Origin: JAAAOZ01 sp964496595 | GTDB lineage: Bacteria > Chloroflexota > Anaerolineae > B4-G1 > SLSP01 | Direction: 5' to 3' | DNA length: 64,000 nt | NCBI GenBank assembly: GCA_964496595.1 | Contig: CAZCAI010000007.1 | Coordinates: 4,320-68,319 of the forward strand | Position numbers and translations under genes: made by a program | The notes under the pieces: model-generated | What the model was told of the DNA's origin: nothing | The model's input: only the letters and a program-made list of their open reading frames with translations | Databases searched by the model: none | In this document: positions 35,274 to 44,471 of the stretch, piece after piece | Layout: every line of letters begins with the position of its first letter | Numbering within the stretch: the first letter of the stretch is position 1

Positions 35274-36800
35274 ATGCGGTTTTCACGCGCTGCTGGCGTT
35301 CTGTTGCATCCGACCTCTTTACCGGGCGGATATGGCATTGGCGATCTAGGCGATGCCGCCTATCGTTTTGTGGATTTTTTGGTGAAGAGTGGGCAATCCC
35401 ATTGGCAGGTCTTGCCCCTCGGCCCGACCGGCTACGGCGATTCCCCCTATGCGTGCTTCTCCGCCCTGGCGGGCAATCCCCTGCTGATTGACCTGGACGA
35501 CCTGGCCGCCGCCGGGGACATCGACGCGAGCGAGCTGCGCCAGGCGCCCAACTTCCCCACCGATCAGGTCGATTTTGGCGCGGTCATCTCGTTCAAGATG
35601 GCGATGCTAAATCGCGGCGCACGGCACTTCCGGGAGCACGCTTCCGACGAGCGGCGCGACGCTTTCGAGCGCTTCTGCGCGGAGAACGCCGGTTGGCTGG
35701 ACGACTACGTCCTCTTTATGGCGCTCAAGGACGCGCACGGCGGCGCGGTGTGGAACACGTGGGAGTGGCCCCTCGCCTCGCGGGAGCCGGAGGCCTTAGC
35801 AGAAGCGCGCGAGCGCCTGGATGAAGCCATCTTCGCGCGGAAATACTTCCAATTCCAGTTTTTCCGGCAATGGGAAACGCTGAAGGCCTACGCCAACGAG
35901 CAGGGACTGTCGATCATCGGGGACATCCCCATCTTCGTCGCCTACGATAGCGTCGATGTCTGGGCCAACCCGAAGCTGTATTTCTTGGATGAGAACCGGC
36001 TGCCGACCGTCGTCGCGGGCGTCCCGCCGGATTACTTCAGCCCCACGGGCCAGTTGTGGGGCAACCCCCTCTATCGCTGGGAAGAGATGGCCAGGAATGG
36101 CTACGACTGGTGGATCTCCCGCGTCCGGCAGACACTCCGCATGGTCGATATCATCCGCTTAGATCACTTCCGGGGCTTTGCCGCCTACTGGGAGGTGCCG
36201 GCGGGCGAGCCGAACGCCATCAACGGCCACTGGGCCGCTGGGCCAGGCGCCGATTTCTTCCACAAGCTCAAGGACGCGCTGGGCGAGCTACCCCTGATCG
36301 CCGAGGATTTGGGGCACATCACGGAGGATGTGGATGAGTTGCGCGAGCAATTCAACCTGCCGGGGATGAAGGTGTTGCAATTCGCCTTCGCCTCTGGGCC
36401 GGACAATCCCTATCTGCCGCACAACCTCACGCGGGATGCGGTCATCTACACCGGCACGCACGATAACGACACCACGATGGGCTGGTACGAGAGCCGCGAG
36501 GATGAGGAGTTGCAAGCGATGTGGCGCTACATCGGCCCGACGGATGAGCCGGTCAACTGGGCGCTGATGCGGACGATTTATCGCTCGGTGGCGAACCTGG
36601 CCGTCGTGCCGCTGCAAGATATTCTGGGTCTGGGCGCCGAGGCGCGGATGAACTCGCCGGGCAAATTCGGCGGCAACTGGACGTGGCGCTTCCGCGCGCG
36701 CGATCTGACCGAGCGCCATTGGCAACGCCTGTTGGAGATGGCGCTGACGTACGGACGCCAGGAGCCAGAGGTCAAACAGGGCCGCCCCGATTGGATGTAA
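35274..36800 (+). CDS. malQ: 4-alpha-glucanotransferase (amylomaltase)
   Basis: This 508-residue GH77 enzyme transfers alpha-1,4-glucan segments during maltodextrin or glycogen metabolism in the cytoplasm. Family landmarks include the N-terminal GVLLHPTSLPGGYGIGDLG. The nucleophile region is IIRLDHFRGFAAYWEVPAG, the acid-base region LIAEDLGHIT and the third carboxylate TGTHDNDTTMGWY. Length and motifs match typical bacterial MalQ. The start follows GGGAG in AAGGGAGATAACATCC. No other glycogen genes are adjacent. Confidence 0.94.
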   Translation: MRFSRAAGVLLHPTSLPGGYGIGDLGDAAYRFVDFLVKSGQSHWQVLPLGPTGYGDSPYACFSALAGNPLLIDLDDLAAAGDIDASELRQAPNFPTDQVDFGAVISFKMAMLNRGARHFREHASDERRDAFERFCAENAGWLDDYVLFMALKDAHGGAVWNTWEWPLASREPEALAEARERLDEAIFARKYFQFQFFRQWETLKAYANEQGLSIIGDIPIFVAYDSVDVWANPKLYFLDENRLPTVVAGVPPDYFSPTGQLWGNPLYRWEEMARNGYDWWISRVRQTLRMVDIIRLDHFRGFAAYWEVPAGEPNAINGHWAAGPGADFFHKLKDALGELPLIAEDLGHITEDVDELREQFNLPGMKVLQFAFASGPDNPYLPHNLTRDAVIYTGTHDNDTTMGWYESREDEELQAMWRYIGPTDEPVNWALMRTIYRSVANLAVVPLQDILGLGAEARMNSPGKFGGNWTWRFRARDLTERHWQRLLEMALTYGRQEPEVKQGRPDWM

Positions 36801-36812
36801 ACGACGACATTA

Positions 36813-36910
36813 ACCCTTGCGAAGGTTGCGATTGGTTCTGGGTACGGGGTAAGTTCTGATGAATCAAGAGCGTCGTAGTTGGTAGAACGTTCCCCAACCT
36901 TCGCAAGGGT
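36813..36910. repeat. CCTTGCGAAGG hairpin repeat, 98 bp
   Basis: ACCCTTGCGAAGGTT (36813-36827) and AACCTTCGCAAGGGT (36896-36910) are perfect inverted arms. It lies 12 bp after the malQ stop. Confidence 0.88.
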
Positions 36911-36924
36911 GACCTTCACCTACA

Positions 36925-36956
36925 AGACAGCCCCCGAAGTGATTCGGGGGCTGTCT
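36925..36956. terminator. Terminator-like hairpin between convergent malQ and transglycosylase genes
   Basis: AGACAGCCCCCGAA and TTCGGGGGCTGTCT form a 14-bp stem with a 4-base loop. There is no strong T run on either strand. Confidence 0.6.
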
Positions 36957-37036
36957 GCATGCCGTTGTGAACCAAGAAAAACGCCACTCCGCTTCGGCCT
37001 AACGGCGTCGCTCCGAGGCTGACTACGAACCGGATT

Positions 37037-39478
37037 TTACTCCCCGCTCTCCCGATAGAGCCAGCGATACCGCGCGTAATGCTCGCGGATGCGCGTGACA
37101 TAGGTGCGCGTCTCGCTGAAGGTGATCAGCTCCACGAAGAGATCAGGGTCCCGATCCGCCGCTGACCACCAGCGGGCGGAGTTGCCCGGCCCGCCGTTGT
37201 AGGCCGCCATCGCCGCGAAGAGGTTCTGGTCGAGCGCGTCGCGCTGCTCGGCCAGGTACCACACCCCAAAGCGCACGCTGACCATCGGCCGATAGAGGTC
37301 GGGCGTCTCGTAGTCGGGCGGCCATCCCAGCGCCTGCGCGATTTGGGCGCCCGTCGGCGGGATGACCTGCATCAGGCCGTGCGCCGCCGCCCACGAGGTG
37401 GCGGATCCCTCGAAGAGGCTCTCCTGCCGGAGCAGCGCGTAGACCACGAGCGGATCGAAGTCCATGCGTGCAGCCTCCTGCTCGACCAGATCATCGTAAT
37501 ACGTGGGGTAGATCAGGCAGCCCAAAAAGCGCGGCAGCTCGGCGAAATCGAAGACCGGCGAGAGCCGCCAGACGGTCGCCGCCGCGATGATGGAGGAGCG
37601 ATAGAGGCCAATATCGCGATAGTAGAGCGCGAGACGATATTGCGCGAGCGCGTCGCCGACGGTGGCCTCGCGCAGCGCCTCCAACTCACTGCGTCCCTCA
37701 TCGAAGCGCCCCAGACGCAATAGCAGCGATCCCCGGCGCAGGCGCGGGTCGCTCTGCAATTCAGCGGGGAGTTGCCCGACGTCTACCGCGCTCTCCAGCT
37801 CCAGCCAATCCGCCAGCCACTGCTCGGCCGCCTGCTGCTCCGCCGCCGATCCACAGGCCGTCGGCGCCGGCCCCTGCGCCGCGAACGGCGGACGTCCCAG
37901 CCGCAAGTCCTGGGCGCGCAGGCCGTAGAAGGCCCACGGATCGATGTGCTGGGCCTGGCTGAGCGCCTCCGTGGCGCTGATGGTCTGCCCCGCTTCCAGG
38001 TAGCTCTTCCCCAGCCAGAAGTGCGCCGCCTGCGCGCGATCATCCGCCGGATACCAGACCGTCAAATCCCGCCAGACCGCCTGCGCCCCGGCAAGATCCT
38101 CCGCGCGATAGCGAAGCAGCCCGGCGCGGAAGCGCGCGTCCGGCGCGCCCGTGTCATCTGGATAACGATTCACCAGATCCAGGTAGGCCTCGGCGGCCTC
38201 CTCGAACGCGCCCGTATTTTCTAAAATCCGCGCCGCTGCTTGGAGCGCCTCGGTCGCCCGCGCGTGCTCCGGTTGGATTTCGGCCAGCTCGCGATAGGCC
38301 GCGACGGCCTCGTCCGTGCGTCCCAATTGACGCAGCGCCCGCGCTTTGCCCATCCACGCGCCGCCCCAGTAGGGATCATCGGGGTATTCGTCCAACGTCT
38401 GGAAGGCGTCCAAGGCCAACTCGTAACTGCCCGCCTCCAGATACGAGCTGCCGATGTAGTAGTACGGCTCGCCGCCGAGATGGGGAATCTGCTCCAGCGC
38501 GCGATAGTAGGCCTGCACAGCCGGCCCATAGGCCCCGGCGTGATAGTTGATGTACCCGCGCAACATCTCATCGACCGGCTCGCCGGCGTCGACGAGTTGC
38601 ACCAGGGCGTCGTGGGCCTGGGAGGCGGTGGGATAGGCCTCGATCAACTCGTGCATCCGACGATAAGCCTCAGCGGAGCTGCCAAACGCGCGCGCCGTCT
38701 CGGCGGCCTGGTACATAATGCGCGCCCGGTACGAAGCGATTTGCGCGATCTCCAAAATCGCGTCGTAGGCGGCTAAGGCCTCATCCTCGCGGCCGGCCGT
38801 CGCGTGCGTGAGCGCGATCTTCTCCCAGAGGTAGACTTGATCGCTGGCACTCTCCGCCTCGGCCAGCGCAGCCTCGTAGGTCGCCAGCGCCGCCGCGTAA
38901 TCCTCCGCCGCGTACTGCGCATCGCCGATCCAGAGCCGGGCGTAGGGCGCCAGGACAGGATAGGCATCCAGCACGGCTTGATAATGGGGCGCGGCCTCTC
39001 CGGGTTGCCCGACCTGGACGAGGGCGTCGCCCAGCGCGAGATGCGCATCGACGGCCTGCGCGCTCTGCACGGTGTCGGAGACGACCGTGCGCAGCAGCGG
39101 GATCGCGGCCTCGGCATCGCCGCTGGCCAGCCTGGTGCGGCCCCGGCCCAACATCGCCGCGACGGCTTGCTCCTGCGAGACGGAGGAGAGCGGCAGCAGG
39201 CGATTGTAGAGCGCCTCCGCCGTCGGCCAATCGCCGATGTGATAGGCGCGCTCGGCCTGCGAGAGCACCTCCGACGGCATTGGCGTGGGGGTCGGCGTGG
39301 GCGTGGGTGTGGGGGTCGCGGTGGGCGTCGGCGTCGCGGTGGCGGTTGGCGTGAGCGTCGGGGTGGGCGTGGCCGTGGGCCGCGCCAGGATCTCCGTCGG
39401 CAGATCAACCTCTCCGCATCCGGCCAACATCAAGAGCGTCAAAAACAGCATCAGCCACAACGTCGTGTATCGTTTCAT
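37037..39478 (-). CDS. Soluble lytic murein transglycosylase with TPR repeats (lipoprotein)
   Basis: The 813-residue protein starts at 39478 with a lipoprotein leader (MLAGCG), followed by a Thr/Pro repeat spacer (PTATPTPTLTPT type). A long series of tetratricopeptide-like helices follows (about 85-600, e.g. AAPHYQAVLDAYP). The C-terminal SLT domain (about 660-800) has YALLRQESLF with catalytic Glu686, then HGLMQVIPPTG and AAYNGGPG. Such enzymes cleave peptidoglycan glycan strands to 1,6-anhydro products. The many TPRs resemble the superhelical body of Slt70. An upstream extension of the frame to 39616 is unlikely. Confidence 0.88.
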   Translation of the reverse strand: MKRYTTLWLMLFLTLLMLAGCGEVDLPTEILARPTATPTPTLTPTATATPTPTATPTPTPTPTPTPMPSEVLSQAERAYHIGDWPTAEALYNRLLPLSSVSQEQAVAAMLGRGRTRLASGDAEAAIPLLRTVVSDTVQSAQAVDAHLALGDALVQVGQPGEAAPHYQAVLDAYPVLAPYARLWIGDAQYAAEDYAAALATYEAALAEAESASDQVYLWEKIALTHATAGREDEALAAYDAILEIAQIASYRARIMYQAAETARAFGSSAEAYRRMHELIEAYPTASQAHDALVQLVDAGEPVDEMLRGYINYHAGAYGPAVQAYYRALEQIPHLGGEPYYYIGSSYLEAGSYELALDAFQTLDEYPDDPYWGGAWMGKARALRQLGRTDEAVAAYRELAEIQPEHARATEALQAAARILENTGAFEEAAEAYLDLVNRYPDDTGAPDARFRAGLLRYRAEDLAGAQAVWRDLTVWYPADDRAQAAHFWLGKSYLEAGQTISATEALSQAQHIDPWAFYGLRAQDLRLGRPPFAAQGPAPTACGSAAEQQAAEQWLADWLELESAVDVGQLPAELQSDPRLRRGSLLLRLGRFDEGRSELEALREATVGDALAQYRLALYYRDIGLYRSSIIAAATVWRLSPVFDFAELPRFLGCLIYPTYYDDLVEQEAARMDFDPLVVYALLRQESLFEGSATSWAAAHGLMQVIPPTGAQIAQALGWPPDYETPDLYRPMVSVRFGVWYLAEQRDALDQNLFAAMAAYNGGPGNSARWWSAADRDPDLFVELITFSETRTYVTRIREHYARYRWLYRESGE

Positions 39479-39705
39479 AAACAAGATTATGTCGCAAAAG
39501 TGCGAGGGTGTCAATCGGGGGCGAGAAGCGTGTTTCGTATTGCGTATTCCGTATTGCGTATTCCGATGAAGTAGTTGCAAGTTTCGATTGGTAGATGTGC
39601 AAAGTATACACAGCATAATTACGCAATACGTTTTACGGAATACGCGCGGCGGCTTGAGGATTCCTCATAGAACAGGGAGGACACAAAGTCGCGGATCACA
39701 GAGGC

Positions 39706-39734
39706 TTGATTTTAGAAGATAAATATAGTAAAAT
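39706..39734 (+). promoter_or_regulatory. Promoter of the peroxiredoxin gene
   Basis: TTGATT (39706-39711) and TAAAAT (39729-39734) are separated by 17 bp and lie 45 bp before the start codon. Confidence 0.6.
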
Positions 39735-39778
39735 ACACGTAAATTCCATTCATATAGCACTACTAAGGAGGCAGAACG

Positions 39779-40237
39779 ATGGTGAACGTTGGAGAGTTAG
39801 CCCCTACTTTTACGCTGCAGTCCGATCAAGGCGCGGAGATCAGTCTGGAGGATTATCGCGGGCAAAAGGTGATCCTCTATTTCTACCCCAAGGCCGATAC
39901 GCCCGGATGCACGAAGCAGGCGTGCGCCGTGCGCGATGCCTATCCCAAGATCGAGGCGCAGGATGCGGTTGTGCTGGGCATCAGCCCGGATGACCCTCCG
40001 GCGCTGGTGAAGTTCCGAGAGAAGTACGACCTCCCCTTCCCGCTGCTCTCTGATCCCGACCACGAGGTGGCGAAGGCGTATGACGTCTGGGCCGGGAAGG
40101 AGATCTTGGGCAAGGATGTGGGCCACGTCGTGCGCAGTCACTTCGCCATCGGCCCGGATGGACGGCTGCTGGAAGCGAAGCGCAAGGTCAAGCCGGAGAC
40201 GACGGCGGATTTGGCGCTGACGTTTAGTATCGACTAG
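39779..40237 (+). CDS. bcp: Thioredoxin-dependent peroxiredoxin, PrxQ/Bcp type
   Basis: A 152-residue peroxiredoxin that reduces hydrogen peroxide and organic peroxides in the cytoplasm using thioredoxin. The motif YPKADTPGCTKQAC places the peroxidatic Cys44 and the resolving Cys49 five residues apart, the atypical 2-Cys arrangement of PrxQ. The length is normal for the family. The start follows AAGGAGG. It is a single gene, convergent with the FHA gene. Confidence 0.93.
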   Translation: MVNVGELAPTFTLQSDQGAEISLEDYRGQKVILYFYPKADTPGCTKQACAVRDAYPKIEAQDAVVLGISPDDPPALVKFREKYDLPFPLLSDPDHEVAKAYDVWAGKEILGKDVGHVVRSHFAIGPDGRLLEAKRKVKPETTADLALTFSID

Positions 40238-40264
40238 CAGCGCCACCTCGGCAACGGGGGAGAG

Positions 40265-40864
40265 TCATAGCGGGATGCCGAACAGCTCGAAGAGCCAGGC
40301 CCAGAATTCGTAGGGCGCGAACCACAGGAAGGCGGCCAACGCCAGGCACAAGAGGATGAGCGCCACGAGGATGACGATCCCCCAATAGTACCGCCTGGAA
40401 CGCCCCGGCTTGGATGCCGGTGGTGGTGTCGCCATCGAGGCGGAGGATTCCGCCGCTTCGGTGGCTTCCATCGCTTCCTCCGCCTCGATGGGGGCCGCCA
40501 TGGGCGGCTGCGCCCCGAGCGGTGGCGCGTACGCCTCGACGATAAATCGAAAGGTGACGGCATCGGCCAATTGGATAATATCGCCGCTCTGCAACCGGCG
40601 GGCGCCGGTGAGCGGTTCATCGTTGACCCAGGTTTGGTTGGTACTGCCTAAATCCTCGATGACCGCGCCGCCGGGCCGCCGTTGGATCTTAAGATGATGG
40701 CGCGAGATGCGCGTATCATCGATGGAGATCTCGTTGCTGAGGCTGCGTCCGATGGTTGTGGTACCCTGGGTCAAGATGTAGCGGGTACCCGGTTCCGGCC
40801 CGGCCACCTCGATGAGGATTTGCTCGGCGGGAACGTCTGCAGTTTCCCTGGTTCGGTCATCCAT
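40265..40864 (-). CDS. FHA-domain protein with C-terminal membrane anchor
   Basis: The protein is 199 residues from the ATG at 40864, which follows GGAGATAG. A forkhead-associated domain (about 15-110) contains TTTIGRSLSNEISI, SRHHLKI and STNQTWVNDEPL, the phosphothreonine-binding landmarks. An Ala/Glu/Pro-rich spacer is followed by a basic stretch (KPGRSRRYYW) and one membrane segment near the C-terminus (about 168-188). It would bind phosphothreonine proteins on the inner face of the membrane. No Ser/Thr kinase is adjacent. Confidence 0.85.
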   Translation of the reverse strand: MDDRTRETADVPAEQILIEVAGPEPGTRYILTQGTTTIGRSLSNEISIDDTRISRHHLKIQRRPGGAVIEDLGSTNQTWVNDEPLTGARRLQSGDIIQLADAVTFRFIVEAYAPPLGAQPPMAAPIEAEEAMEATEAAESSASMATPPPASKPGRSRRYYWGIVILVALILLCLALAAFLWFAPYEFWAWLFELFGIPL

Positions 40865-41195
40865 AGTTAGATCTATCTCCTCGAGGATTGCGAATAATGA
40901 ATTATGAATTGCAAATTGCGAATTGAGAATAATGAATTTTAGATCATTCTGAACTGTAAAAGTCTCTGCGGCGAGATTTACAGGATCACTGGTGGCGGAA
41001 CTCACGTAGGAGATCTTTCTCTGTTGTGAGATGGGGGCCGCCTGTGTAAGGTGATTGTACTTTAACCCGTGGCGATTTGTCAAGGATTTCCAGGCCACAA
41101 CTAGGGTTTTTCCATTTTTGCAATTATATCCTATTCGCTCCAATCGGATTGCAGAATCCGCGCCTCTGGGGCATATTTTGAACGTGTTTTCGGCT

Positions 41196-41306
41196 TGTGC
41201 AAGCAAAACGGGGATCTAGCGATCCCCTTGGAGCGAGAATGGGAAAGCCCCAGGCCACAACACTTGCGCATTGACGAGGATCTAACGATCCTCTTGGAGC
41301 GGAGGA
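41196..41306 (+). repeat. Short hairpin repeats, copies B and C
   Basis: Two units each have CTTGYGCA, a 7-bp stem and TTGGAGCG. Copy B is GGGGATC-TAGC-GATCCCC (41210-41227); copy C is GAGGATC-TAAC-GATCCTC (41276-41293), so both stem sides changed together. The rest of this intergenic region (40865-41195) shows no gene, only AT-rich runs of AATTGCGAATT type. Confidence 0.65.
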
Positions 41307-41334
41307 GAGAGGCTGTGAGGCGCGGATTTTCGGC

Positions 41335-41340
41335 TATAAT
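41335..41340 (+). promoter_or_regulatory. -10 element giving a likely leaderless transcript
   Basis: TATAAT ends 6 bases before the ATG of the metallopeptidase gene. There is no ribosome binding site between them. The -35 box is weak. Confidence 0.5.
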
Positions 41341-41346
41341 AGGGAT

Positions 41347-41718
41347 ATGATCTCCTCAGATGAGTTCGAGCGCCTAGTTGTCGACGCCATCGATGCGTTG
41401 CCGGCGAATTTCCGCGACAAGTTGGACAACGTCGATGTGACTATCGAGCCGTGGCCGGATGCGTACGCCCTGCAGCGGGCCGGCGTCCGGCGTCCCAGCG
41501 ATCTGCTGGGACTTTACCAGGGCGTGCCGCAGACGCGACGCACGCATCGCTACGGGCTGGTGCTGCCCGACAAGATCACGCTCTATCGCGGCCCGATTAT
41601 GATGCGCTGTCGCACGGACGACGAGGTGCAACGATTGGTCGAGCACGTGCTACGCCACGAGATCGCGCATCACTTTGGCATCGATGACGATCATCTGCGG
41701 CACATCGGCGCGTACTAG
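41347..41718 (+). CDS. Small zincin-like metallopeptidase (PF06262 type)
   Basis: A 123-residue protein of the minimal zincin family found in many Actinobacteria and Chloroflexota. The zinc site is HEIAHHFGIDDDHL, with His104, Glu105 and His108, and a downstream Asp/His probably completes it. The body carries the family-typical LLGLYQGVP and ITLYRGPI. Substrates of this family are not known. The start codon directly follows a -10 box, suggesting leaderless translation. Confidence 0.85.
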   Translation: MISSDEFERLVVDAIDALPANFRDKLDNVDVTIEPWPDAYALQRAGVRRPSDLLGLYQGVPQTRRTHRYGLVLPDKITLYRGPIMMRCRTDDEVQRLVEHVLRHEIAHHFGIDDDHLRHIGAY

Positions 41719-41738
41719 ACGAGATTGCCCTCTCATAC

Positions 41739-41772
41739 AAACAGCCCCGTATTTTACGGGGCTGTTGCTTTT
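41739..41772. terminator. Terminator between convergent metallopeptidase and ligase genes
   Basis: AACAGCCCCGTA and TACGGGGCTGTT form a 12-bp stem with a 3-base loop, followed by GCTTTT on the + strand. Confidence 0.8.
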
Positions 41773-41787
41773 GGATGATCTCCAACC

Positions 41788-42828
41788 TCACGCGAGGCCG
41801 TATCGCTCGATGGCCAACGCGACGATCTCCTGGATCAGGCGCGCGTAGGGCACGTCCCCGGCTTTGGCAGCGATGACGATGTCGCTAAGGAGCGGGTTGA
41901 GGCCGGGCAGAGTGTTGGCCTCCACAAGATAGGGCTGCCCGTCCGCGCCGAGGCGGGAATCGATGCGACTCACATCGAGCGCGCCTAACGCCTCGAAGGC
42001 CGCGATGGCCAGGCGGCGCAGCGTCGCGGCCAGCGCGGGCGGGATCTCCGCCGGGCAGAGATAGCCGGGCGCGGCCTCGTCGTCGATGGCGTAGGATTTG
42101 GCCTCAGCGTTGTAGACGCCCTTGACGGCGCCCTTCTGCGTGTCCAGTTCCAGCGCCGGGAAGACGTGGAAGCCGTCGGCGTCGTAGAAATCCGAGCGCG
42201 GCGACCGGCCCGGCGCGTAGCGATTACCGAGCACGCCGACGGTGAACTCGCGGCCCGGCAAATATGTCTCGACCAGCGCCGGCTGCCGGTAGGTCTGGAT
42301 GACCCAGCGCGCCTGCGCACGGAGCGCGACTTCGTCTTGGACGAGTGAGCGGGCGTTAATGCCCATCCCGGAGCCTTCCCGCGCGGGCTTGACGAAGAGC
42401 GGAAAGGTCAATGCGTCGTCGAGCGGCTCATCCCCGTGCACGAACACCTGGAACGGCGCCGTCGGCAGGCCGTGATCGCGCCAGATGCGCTTCGTCACCA
42501 CCTTATCGAGCGAGATGGCGTGCGCCAGCACCTTCGATCCCGTGTAGGGGATGCCTAACATCTCCAGCAGCGCGGGCGCGTGCGATTCGCGGCTGTCCCC
42601 GCGTAACCCCTCGGCGATGTTGAAGCAGAGATCGGGGCGCGTCTCCCGCACCGAGTCGAGCAGCGACGCATCCGCCTCCAGAAAGAACGCCTCGTGGCCG
42701 GCGGCGCGGAGCGCGGCCTGAATCCCCTCGACGGTTTCCTCCACATCGTACTCGGCGAGCGCGTCGGCGGGGGCATCCGCCATCACCGACACGCTGTATT
42801 TGCGATTGGCAAGGACGGCAATCCGCAT
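41788..42828 (-). CDS. ATP-grasp ligase, D-Ala-D-Ala ligase-like
   Basis: A 346-residue ATP-grasp enzyme related to D-alanine-D-alanine ligases. It has an N-terminal preATP domain (MRIAVLANRKYSVSV), LCFNIAEG and GIPYTGS, then the ATP-binding FPLFVKPAREGSGMGI, LVETYLPGREFTVGVLG and the C-terminal metal-binding YLVEANTLPGLNP. I chose the ATG at 42828, only 2 bp after the kamA stop and preceded by GGAGG inside kamA. The tight coupling to lysine 2,3-aminomutase suggests that it may ligate beta-lysine or another amino acid instead of making D-Ala-D-Ala. That is an inference. Confidence 0.82.
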   Translation of the reverse strand: MRIAVLANRKYSVSVMADAPADALAEYDVEETVEGIQAALRAAGHEAFFLEADASLLDSVRETRPDLCFNIAEGLRGDSRESHAPALLEMLGIPYTGSKVLAHAISLDKVVTKRIWRDHGLPTAPFQVFVHGDEPLDDALTFPLFVKPAREGSGMGINARSLVQDEVALRAQARWVIQTYRQPALVETYLPGREFTVGVLGNRYAPGRSPRSDFYDADGFHVFPALELDTQKGAVKGVYNAEAKSYAIDDEAAPGYLCPAEIPPALAATLRRLAIAAFEALGALDVSRIDSRLGADGQPYLVEANTLPGLNPLLSDIVIAAKAGDVPYARLIQEIVALAIERYGLA

Positions 42829-42830
42829 GG

Positions 42831-44219
42831 CTAGGCCTCCTTCGTCTCCAGAACCGCATCCTGAAGGATGCCCAAATCCTCCGGGCCGCGATGCACGATG
42901 AACGGCGCGGTACTCCGGCGGATCGGGCGGGCGTGGGTCGCGTGCCAACCCTCCGGCGTGACCTCGCGCGCGTGTCCCGTCAGCAGCCCCGCGATCCCCT
43001 CCTGTCCCGCTTCGCCGCGCTGCGCCCGGCAATAGGCGCAGGTCGATGGATCGTGCGGCGCGTAATCCGTCGGCTGCGTGTAGGCCGTGATGAAGCCCTC
43101 GTAGTTGCGCACGACGACCTTGCGATCCGACATGCTGATCAGGTAGTTGGGCAGGATGGGGACTTTGCCTCCGCCCTCCGGCGCATCGATCACGAAGGTA
43201 GGGACGGCGAAGCCGGAGGTGTGGCCGCGCAACGCTTCCATAATCTCCAGGCCCTTCGCCACGGGCGTGCGGAAGTGGCCCGCGCCGTGGACCATATCGC
43301 ACTGGTAGAGGTAGTAGGGGCGCACGCGGTTCTTGACCAGCTTGTGGACGAGGGCCATCATCACGTTGGGGCAGTCGTTGATGCCGGCCAGCAGGACGGT
43401 CTGGCTGCCCAAGGGGATGCCCGCGTTCGCCAGGCGCGCGAGCGCGATTTCGACCTCCGGCGTGATCTCTTGCGGGTGATTGATGTGGAGGTTCATCCAC
43501 AGGGGATGATAGCGCGCCAACATCGCCGCCAGATCAGGCGTGATGCGCTGCGGCAGGAAGATGGGCGTGCGCGAGCCGATGCGGACGACCTCGACGTGGG
43601 GGATGGCGCGCAGGCCGCGCAGGAGCCGTTCGAGCACGGCGGGCGGCAGCGTGAGGGGATCGCCGCCGGAGATGAGGACATCGCGGATTTCGGGCGTCTC
43701 CGCGATGTAGGCGAGTTGCTGGTCGTAGCTGGCCGAGTTGAACATGATCTGGGTATCGCCCACCAGGCGGCTGCGCGTGCAGAAGCGACAGTAGCTCGCG
43801 CACTGCGTCGTCACGAGCATCAGCACGCGATCGGGGTAGCGGTGGACGAGGCCCGGCACGGGTGAATGCGCGTCCTCGCCCAGCGAATCGGCCAGTTCCG
43901 CATCAAAGGGGACCATCTCGCGGCTGGTGGGTACAACCTGGCGCCGGATGGGACAGGTCGGGTCATCGGGCGCCATCAAGCTGGCGAAATAGGGCGTCAC
44001 ATCCACGCGGAAGGTCTCCGGCGCGGAGAGAGCCGCGCTCTCTTCCTCTGTCAAATGAATAACGCTGGCGAAATCCTCGACCGTGCGTAACCGGTGCGAG
44101 AGTTGCCAGCGCCAATCGCGCCACTTAGCCAGCGGCACATCCTGCCACGGACTCGGTGGCTTGTCCTCTACATCACAACTATCAGGGGGCTGATCATCGT
44201 CCTTTAACAACTCATCCAT
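42831..44219 (-). CDS. kamA: Lysine 2,3-aminomutase
   Basis: A 462-residue radical-SAM, PLP-dependent enzyme that converts L-lysine to beta-lysine. The 4Fe-4S cluster cysteines are in TTQCASYCRFCTRSRL (Cys140, Cys144, Cys147). The PLP lysine is in the DAPEGGGKVPILPNY block. Acidic residues in YQCDM and FVIDAP occupy the positions that select lysine in characterised aminomutases. It is longer than EpmB, so it is more likely KamA than the EF-P enzyme. The start follows AAAGGAGGATC. It is followed directly by the ATP-grasp gene, and no beta-lysine acetyltransferase is nearby. Confidence 0.92.
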   Translation of the reverse strand: MDELLKDDDQPPDSCDVEDKPPSPWQDVPLAKWRDWRWQLSHRLRTVEDFASVIHLTEEESAALSAPETFRVDVTPYFASLMAPDDPTCPIRRQVVPTSREMVPFDAELADSLGEDAHSPVPGLVHRYPDRVLMLVTTQCASYCRFCTRSRLVGDTQIMFNSASYDQQLAYIAETPEIRDVLISGGDPLTLPPAVLERLLRGLRAIPHVEVVRIGSRTPIFLPQRITPDLAAMLARYHPLWMNLHINHPQEITPEVEIALARLANAGIPLGSQTVLLAGINDCPNVMMALVHKLVKNRVRPYYLYQCDMVHGAGHFRTPVAKGLEIMEALRGHTSGFAVPTFVIDAPEGGGKVPILPNYLISMSDRKVVVRNYEGFITAYTQPTDYAPHDPSTCAYCRAQRGEAGQEGIAGLLTGHAREVTPEGWHATHARPIRRSTAPFIVHRGPEDLGILQDAVLETKEA

Positions 44220-44471
44220 CGTGATATCTTTGATCCTCCTTTTAGATCAAGGGTGTCTTGAATAGCGAAAGCCCATCCCCACGCACTCGTGCGAGCAGGG
44301 ACAGGCTTTTGTAATCCTACTTACAATTATATCATATTTTTGGAAAAGCAAGTGAATTTCAAGGGGTCAACCATCTCACACGGAACAGTTCTCCAAGACA
44401 GATCAGGAAGAATTTGCGCCGTATTTTCCTCTAAGTTATGATGAAGTTGTCCACACACGAGGGGGGCATGT

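Noticed and set aside
42829..43500. Upstream extension of the ATP-grasp frame
   Set aside because: It lies within kamA in another frame and has a Pro/Arg-rich shadow composition.
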